Source: Dicaeum eximium (lineage: Eukaryota > Chordata > Aves > Passeriformes > Dicaeidae). Taken from it: a stretch of DNA of 64,000 nt. The notes under the pieces are model-generated. The model saw nothing but the letters and a program-made list of their open reading frames with translations, was not told the origin of the DNA and did no database searches. Position 1 is the stretch's first letter. Every line of letters starts with the position of its first letter. The stretch spans positions 278,199 through 342,198 of the forward strand of contig VWZP01005261.1 of assembly GCA_013396995.1 (NCBI GenBank). The letters run 5' to 3'. The position numbers were made by a program, and so were the translations under genes. This document shows positions 56,995 through 64,000 of this stretch, piece after piece.

Positions 56995-59900
56995 GTATGA
57001 TGTAATCCTTTAGTGAAAAGATCCTAATATTCTTGTTATTGAAACAAAACTAAAAATCTTTATGTTGAGCAAAACAACCAGAGGTTTTACAAGTACTATT
57101 GGGTAATAAGACACAGCAATTTCTTTGGCTGCTCTTCATTTATCTGATTGGGACTTTGTTTATTGGCAAACATCAATATTCCAAAAGAAAAATGTCACTC
57201 TTTTCAGAAAATATTGCCTGATAAGTGGCAAGAATGACAGAACAGAGCAATCACATACCTTCAATATCAAAGATTCCATTTCTCAGACAGTCACCTTTTC
57301 TTGCACTCATTTTCATGAAGAGTGCTTTAAGAGCCTTTAAGTGAATAAAGTATTCATGTAAATGGAACAAACACAATTAAATTCACGAAATTAATTTCCC
57401 AGCCCAGCTGCAATGTCAGCTAACAGTTTCAGATGAAAATAAATAGACTTCAGACCACAATATATTAAAAATCTAGAACAATCATACTTATTCCAATTGG
57501 CTTTTAAGACAGAATAATGTGGGAGGATTTTAAAAAAAAATAAAAGCTTTCTTGCTTTTGTGGCGAACATCAGCATTTATGCCTGCCTGAGCAACAATGA
57601 ACTCAGTATTTTCAATAAGAAACAGCAGTTTTGAAGTCTACTTTAGTTAATGCTGAAGTAATGGAGAAAACAGCATTAAATATTAATTCCATTCAAAAGC
57701 AGAATTGACCTGAGGAGGGTTACCAGCCACATAAATCCGTATTACCACCACACAGCAGACATCTCAAGACGATTCATACTCCATAGATTGTTAGTTCTGT
57801 GTATTCATGAGCTAATGTTGTAATACATTAGAAAAGACTGACAATATGAAAAATAGCTTAGCTGTTTAAAATGCTATACATTTCACTAAAATACCTCTCA
57901 TACGTTGATAATAAAGCAATAGCAATGCTGTTAATTGAATTTTCACACTTGAGCAATGAGACAAAGGTAAAATTTGAGCATGTTTATGGTTTTAAGTAGG
58001 TGCATTGTACCTACGGAAATCTTTACTGATTACTCAGGAGTTGTTTTGAGACAATGGTATTTTATTTTACAATGATGTAGGGAAAATACAATTAGCTACA
58101 TGAAGAGTGTTAGTTCATCTTCAACTTGTGCAAACTGTCATGTGAATGGAATGGAGACACTATTATTGCATGATCTTGCAGAAGATGCAGAAAGTGCACA
58201 GAAACTGCACTGATCATAAAAAAAAATCTGCTAATGAAATATGAAAACTATCCACAAAAAGTAAATCTAGAAACCACAAATGAAGAACGAAAACAAAATT
58301 AATGTGATTTTGCCCGCTGGCAGTTAATAGAGTGATCCTCCACTGTAAGGCTTAAGCCATTTTACTGCAAATGTGCTGCTGTAAGGGAACTCCTCATTAC
58401 CAACAGATCAAGATAAGTTAAAAAAAAAAAAAGAATATATTTCATGTTCTGCAGTGTAGCACCTAGGAGGTATATACAGAAATTAGGTGTACCAAGCAGC
58501 AGTCCCCAACCAGACTCCTCTCACCTCTGTAGATTTTAGATATGGAAGTCACAAAACTGAACCCTCTGAAAACATCTGAATTCCTCAAATCATTTATGTA
58601 TTACACATAACAAAGGGAAAGAAAGATACTGAAGTGCTTCATGAGCATTAACAAGTAACATTTTGGAATATAATACCATAATAAATTAACTAGCTACTAA
58701 AAAATTCACAGTTAAATTACACATATACTTACAGTGCCTTCATTTGCACAGTCATGAATAGCCAAAACAAAAACAATTAAACCGAAAATATAGGTCAACT
58801 ATAATATTACATAAAATTAGAAGTAGTGCTTAAATTACTAAATCTGAACCTCTATCTTTTAACAAACACTGAAAAGGTAATAATTAATTTGTGCTTTAGA
58901 AATTAGAACTATTACCATTTACTAACTGTTTAGAAACTCACTAGAATCTTGTTGGATTCAAATTTAAAAAGCTGAATTGTGTAACATTCAGTTCTCTTAC
59001 AGATCTCTATTGGACAATACGTTTTTTTCTTGTCCTAGTTACTTTATCAGAAGGCATAAGCTAAAACATTTACTATGTTTTATTCCATAACAGATGAAAA
59101 AAAATTACAAAATTGCAGATCTCAAGGAAAGGAGTGTTAACTTTCAGAGTACACCTACTTCCAATAAAGCCAGTTCTTCCAGAAAACCATAAAGAGAAAT
59201 ACTTGCACACAATTCTACATGTTATTACACAGTTTCAAAAATTGAAGCAATTTGAATACTTGCAACTCTTCAATGCTTATTATGGTAGAACACATCTAAC
59301 TTTAATATATATTAATAAGTCTTCCCACTTCACAGATGGGAACCAAGAAGAAAAAAATGGTTTGTCCAAATGAAGAATATAAAAAGATTGGAAACAGACA
59401 CCCAGTTACACAAGTGCTTGTCTAGCATCCTCATTATAACTAGCTTATTTTCAGTTTAACCAAAACTGTTTCAGCTTTTGTATTGTTAAAAGAGCTTGAA
59501 GTCACTTCAAGTTCCTTAATTCTTTGGCAGAGGGTGCACAGAAGTTGAGACTTCCATCTTACTTCTGAGGAAACATGGCTAAGCCAAGGAAAAGTAAGAT
59601 TAAACATATTAGCTTTCCCCTGGGATCTAAAACACTTCCCTCTAAAATCCACCAAATTGCCACATGAAGGATTTAAGGCTTTTACATCACAAGAGCCAGA
59701 AAGTCAGCTTGAAAGTTCTCTAGTGCCAGACCAAAGCTCTGTTGACCAGACAAGGATTTGTTGATTCAGTTCAAGTCCCTGAATGTTTCTAACTACAAGG
59801 CCTTAATTTTCTGTAAAGAGAAGGTCTGCACCAGAAAACGTTGCTAACAGTCTCTTGGCAATCTCCACATTCCCTAACATGAGCATCACCATGCCTTGTC

Positions 59901-62900
59901 CTCCAACTCCAAGACAGGTACAAGAGCTGCACTACACCTGCACACAGATGATGTTCTGGGGCTGAGCTCCTACAGCTGCTCTGGAAATGTCTTGATTCCC
60001 TTGGACCCCACTAGATGAGCAACTGGGCCCAGGCAGAATCACACATGGTGACTGAGACACAGAAACACTGCTCTCCAAAACTGGGGGAGCTATCAATCCC
60101 AAAGTGGGCAGTGAGGAAGAAAAATGAGCAACTCTTCTGTCTTTTCTCACCAGTATCATCTCCAACAACACATTCCTTCAAGTGTTTTGCTACACTCTGG
60201 GACTCATCCTACCCTTTGACAAGCCCACTCAACTCAGTAACCCAACAAAAAGCCAGCCCGGCAAGAGAATGGATTCTGTCAGTTTTCCGAGCAGAGTTGA
60301 TTTACCAATCAGGCAAGCACTGAACCAGCAAAGGAGGAATTATAGTAGCATGCAGCCAGGAGTGGGACAGCCTCTTTCAGCAGCAAAGAGTTGGCAAAGC
60401 CCACCGTGCAGAACCTCATGTAAAAAGCTCCAAAACAAAGAACCAATTCAGGGAAAGTAGTCACTATAGCACATGCATTTCCTTCTTTTCTTAAGGAGAA
60501 AGCCTGCCTTCAGAGTACAAATCACTGCGTTCACACAGACCTGTACCACGTAACCTAACAGCTCTAAGAGGGAAACCTTGATTTTACATCGAGATCATAC
60601 TAAGGAGTGGATGAGAAGTTTTGTGTTCCTTCAGAGACCAAAGACACGTTAAAATCTATAGGATAGCACAAAAAATATGTTCTACGTGAACTTCACTCAG
60701 ATGTGACTTTGGCAGCGAATTTTTCTTCCATGTGAGGATAAAAGGCCTCAAGGCATCTGCAGTTTAAATAATAATCTTCAAACAGTACACGAATCATCTT
60801 TCTTTTCAAATTATGTTATTAAATGTTTTCTAATAATGACAAAGGTGTAAAAAACATCAAACACCTAATGGCAAAATACCACCAATGAACTGCTGTGGGA
60901 AAGGGCGAAGTTAATTCTTTCAAGACTATACAAAATTAATCCTGAGAGCAAGAGCTATCAATTTAAAAACAATTCCATATAAATTTAATCAATTTAACTT
61001 TCCTTTGCAACAGAAGCATGTACATACATAGACTACATACAGATTAGTGCTGTGTCGCTCTCTAAGCTGCTCAAATTAAGTATTTATTTCTGTAAACATA
61101 AAAGATCTTCTTGAGGGGGAAGACACCAAAGTTGACACCATTATGAAATTTTCAGGTAAACTGTTCATTTTGAACAACAAAAAAGATGGATGCATTCCCT
61201 TTCTTATACCTCATTGCTCTAACTTTTTAAGACTAAAACATTTCCTTTGTTTAATTAAAAAAAACAAACACCTTTTTGTAATTTAAAAAATACATTAGAA
61301 AGGCTGCAGCCATTTCAAAAGGCAGAGATCTGTAATTGATACGCACACATTTGATAATTTCTTAACCTATTCATCATTGAGACAAGTTAGAAGTTCATTG
61401 TATGTTTGTTAAGAAACAAACAAACAAAACAAAGACCTGGAAAAGTGCAACACAGAAGACTTCATGGAGGCACCTGCACTTTTAATTCTCAGTTTACCTG
61501 ACTTCTCCACACTCCTTTACAACTGGTACAGTACCAGTGCAGCTTTACAAAGCCAACCTCCTCAAAAGGCCAATTCTACAGTACTTGACTTCTGAAATAC
61601 CACAGACAACATTACACTGTGCAGACAAAAACTGAATTAGATGCTTAAATGTCAGTTTGGTCTGAAGATCTCAGTTGTTCTGAGATTTAGTTTACAGAAT
61701 AAGTCACATCTACACAATGCATATAAATCTAGTTGAGTACATGTATCATGGACAGAAAAAAGGACAAGAATTTCAATAGGATTTCTGCAAACTTCACAAA
61801 TATATTTCAAGAACAGAGCTGACTGCAAGATCAGTTTAAAAAAAGATATGTAACTTAGGCACAGAATATATCACAGCAAAAACACAAACAAGATGACAGC
61901 ATGTCATTAACCTAATAACTGAGGCAAAGCATCAAAAAACGAAGGAAGGCAGAGATAGCACAAGAAGTATCATAGAATGATACATATCATTTGAAGATGA
62001 AACCAAGAAATTAAAGAGGTTTGAAGAGCTACAGAACAGATCCAAGAAAAAGTTGAGCACATAGAGCAGCATAAAGGACTTTTTACGCTGCATTCTAGCT
62101 GGAGTATATTCCAGACAAGTCAGAGAGCAGCAATCAGCTTAATGTGACATTTTCACTTAAAGCAGATAAAAAGATGGGGAAAACACAAAAACTGTCTAAA
62201 ATATAAATGGATTCACCCATCTGAAAGCTCTGACAGTTTGTCACATCCAAAGCTCTGTAGTCTCTGCACTCTCGCAAGCCATTCAGGAAGGCGAAGAAGC
62301 CTCAAAGAGCGCAGGCACCCGCGTTACGCTCTTTTGTTCACCAGGGGTAATTACACCAGACTGTGGCTGATGTTAGGCCCACTCCGAGAGTAACTGAAAC
62401 CCACAAAGCAGGTTCACAGCCTTGCCAGGCACAACAAAACATTTGCTTTAACACAAATAGTTACCAAAAGCAATAAAATGCCTATTTCATAATACAATAT
62501 ATTGATAACAGCAAACCAAAGTACAAATAATCTGAAGACAGAGAGTGCAAGAAAAACACACAGGAAAAAAAAAAAAAAAAAACACATAAAAATTTAAAGA
62601 GACTAAGTAACAATCTGTCAGAACAGACTTTGTACAGCTTCCACTGAACTGTTCAGGCACTGTCTTGACTATACACAGGAAGGCAGCAAAGAGTCTGTAA
62701 TCCAATAATTTGTGCTAGGTATCATGCTAGCACACCACAGCCTGGGTTTATAACTTTCTTAAGATACAACACACATCAGTCCCATACCACAGGCCAGGGG
62801 GAAAAAAAATAAAATCAAGAAAACATGAAACTAAGAAGTTCACTAAAAACTTTCAAGATTTGAGAGTGTGTATTCTTTCACAAACTATGTAACAGTTTTC

Positions 62901-63939
62901 AGACACTCTCAAAGCAAGGGGAAAGGCACTCCCAGAGCGGAGCACAGCTGGCAGGGGGCAACGCGTCTCCCAAAAACCTGCCTCTTAGTCATGAAACTGG
63001 GTGAGCATGCAACTAAATCCCAAAGCAGCATGGCTGTTGCCAGCTCTTGCTGGCCTGCTTGCTTATTTTCCACTCTTAGGGTTTCAGACTATCAAGACAG
63101 CCCAGTGCTAGCAGGCTTTTTCTACCCATTACATGACAGAGCTCAACCACAGGAACCTGTGTGGAGCTTTTTGCAGATCAAGATCCAAGAACGCTACCAA
63201 GTGGTCTGTCCCACCTTTGGATCAGGCAACACTTTGCTCCTCAAACAATTTCAGAAATTTAGTTCACCCATACACCAGCAATCCTGACGCACAAGGCTGG
63301 CATTTAAGTTAAGCCTGCATGGAACCTGAGCAATTGCCAGGACATTCTGAAAGAGCAACTACACAAATGCAGAAAAAGACTTGGAAGAGAAAAAACCTGA
63401 AACCGTACAAACACTTCAGGCAATGCCTACACCTTTACTGCAGGCAGTGACCGAGTTGTGACAAACTTGTATTAAGCTGCTGGAGCCCAGAAGAGCTGTT
63501 GTGCGTCTGGCTCTAAACAGCACTACTGGCAACAGTAGTAGCAGTGTAGTAAAAAATGTTAATGAGAAGTTGTTTTTAAGGTACAACAATCCTGCTTTGC
63601 CAGTTTTTACGGTTTACAAAGCCCTTTTCACACTTTCCATTATACTGCAGTTGGAGCCGGCAGAAGCCCATGTACAAAGAACAAACCACCTCGACCTACA
63701 CACAAGCAAACATCTGAAACGCTGCGAGCCTTCCTCTCGCCCTAAAACGTGGCAAGAAAACACCCGTGTGTAACAATCACTGTTAAGTAACACCTAGATA
63801 CGCAACCTACTTTCGGTCGGCGTTTGTCTTTCGCCGTTTGAGGGGAAGAACCGGGAAAACAACTAAAGGAAAACCAAACCCAAACAACTACGGCCCCTCA
63901 CACGGCCCCCGCTGCTGCGCTGCGAGCGCCGGGCCCGGC

Positions 63940-63965
63940 GGGCCGGGCCGGGCCGGGCCGGGGGG
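63940..63965 (+). promoter_or_regulatory. G-quadruplex-prone GGGCC repeat
   Basis: Five G-tracts of three or more Gs with two-base CC loops on the plus strand (the KDM7A template strand). Confidence 0.75.
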
Positions 63966-63980
63966 CGGCGGTGCGGGCCC

Positions 63981-63999
63981 TGGCCGGCAGGGGGCGCGG
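63981..63999 (+). promoter_or_regulatory. CTCF-like binding motif
   Basis: tggccggcagggggcgcgg fits the core CTCF consensus (tggcc, two variable bases, CAGGGGGCGC) apart from flank positions. Confidence 0.6.
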
Positions 64000-64000
64000 C

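Larger units (their letters stand above)
39170..64000 (-). other. KDM7A: KDM7A intron 1 (5' end beyond window)
   Basis: At least 24.8 kb between exon 2 and an exon 1 that is not present here. No PHD N-terminal codons (VYCVCRQPYD-type) were found on the minus strand in this span. It holds one CR1, one compound microsatellite, a few small duplications and inverted repeats, and short chance frames of up to 139 codons (62868-63287, plus strand). The last ~110 bp become CpG-island-like, so part of that end may be exon 1, 5' UTR or promoter. Confidence 0.85.
63890..64000. promoter_or_regulatory. KDM7A: CpG-island edge, presumed KDM7A 5' region
   Basis: Composition changes abruptly from AT-rich to nearly all G and C with many CpGs. 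As the KDM7A coding exons run leftward from here and exon 1 is missing, this is the expected position of the promoter/exon 1 island, or its downstream edge inside intron 1. No TATA box or start codon could be assigned. Confidence 0.7.

Noticed and set aside
62868..63287. 139-codon plus-strand open frame, the longest in the window
   Set aside because: No recognisable domain, no homology I know of, lies in a region becoming GC-richer where stops thin out; treated as chance.

Overview
This is vertebrate nuclear DNA, most likely avian. The sequence is AT-rich and intron-dominated. It holds one spliced gene on the minus strand and only a few recognisable interspersed repeats, all of CR1 LINE type with the bird-typical 3' tail. 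The last ~100 bases are a very GC-rich CpG-island edge. Few repeats, CR1 ancestry and compact downstream introns fit a bird. I cannot name the species.

The gene is KDM7A (JHDM1D), a nuclear PHD/JmjC histone demethylase. Nineteen consecutive coding exons (human-style exons 2 to 20) were placed by joining conserved protein segments across splice sites, from 39169 down to the stop codon at 9130-9132. Every junction keeps frame, giving 879 residues plus one split serine codon. If exon 1 encodes 64 residues as in human, numbering agrees with the human protein through the catalytic core: the Fe(II) ligands fall at H282, D284 and H354. Exon 1 (N-terminus and first half of the PHD finger) is not in the window. 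It must lie beyond 64000, so intron 1 exceeds 24.8 kb.

Layout from right to left, in the direction of transcription: 63.89-64.0 kb, CpG-island edge with a G-quadruplex-prone pentamer run and a strong CTCF-like motif. 39.2-63.9 kb, intron 1, with no convincing gene, one CR1, a compound TG/TA microsatellite and several small duplications or inverted repeats. 25.6-39.2 kb, exons 2-9 (second half of PHD, linker, JmjC). 9.1-23.0 kb, exons 10-20 (helical tail, low-complexity tail with several SUMO-consensus motifs, basic C-terminus). Below 9.13 kb lies a long 3' UTR whose end I cannot fix, then flanking DNA.

The most noteworthy points are a GC-AG intron after exon 12, tandem NAG acceptors at exons 14 and 16, a CR1 inserted about 20 bp from the exon 6 donor next to the catalytic HxD exon, the CTCF/G4 cluster at the promoter-side end, and a short well-spliced-looking reading frame near 2.5 kb that KDM7A does not explain. 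No bacterial-type operon, CRISPR array, tRNA/rRNA gene or intact retrovirus was seen.
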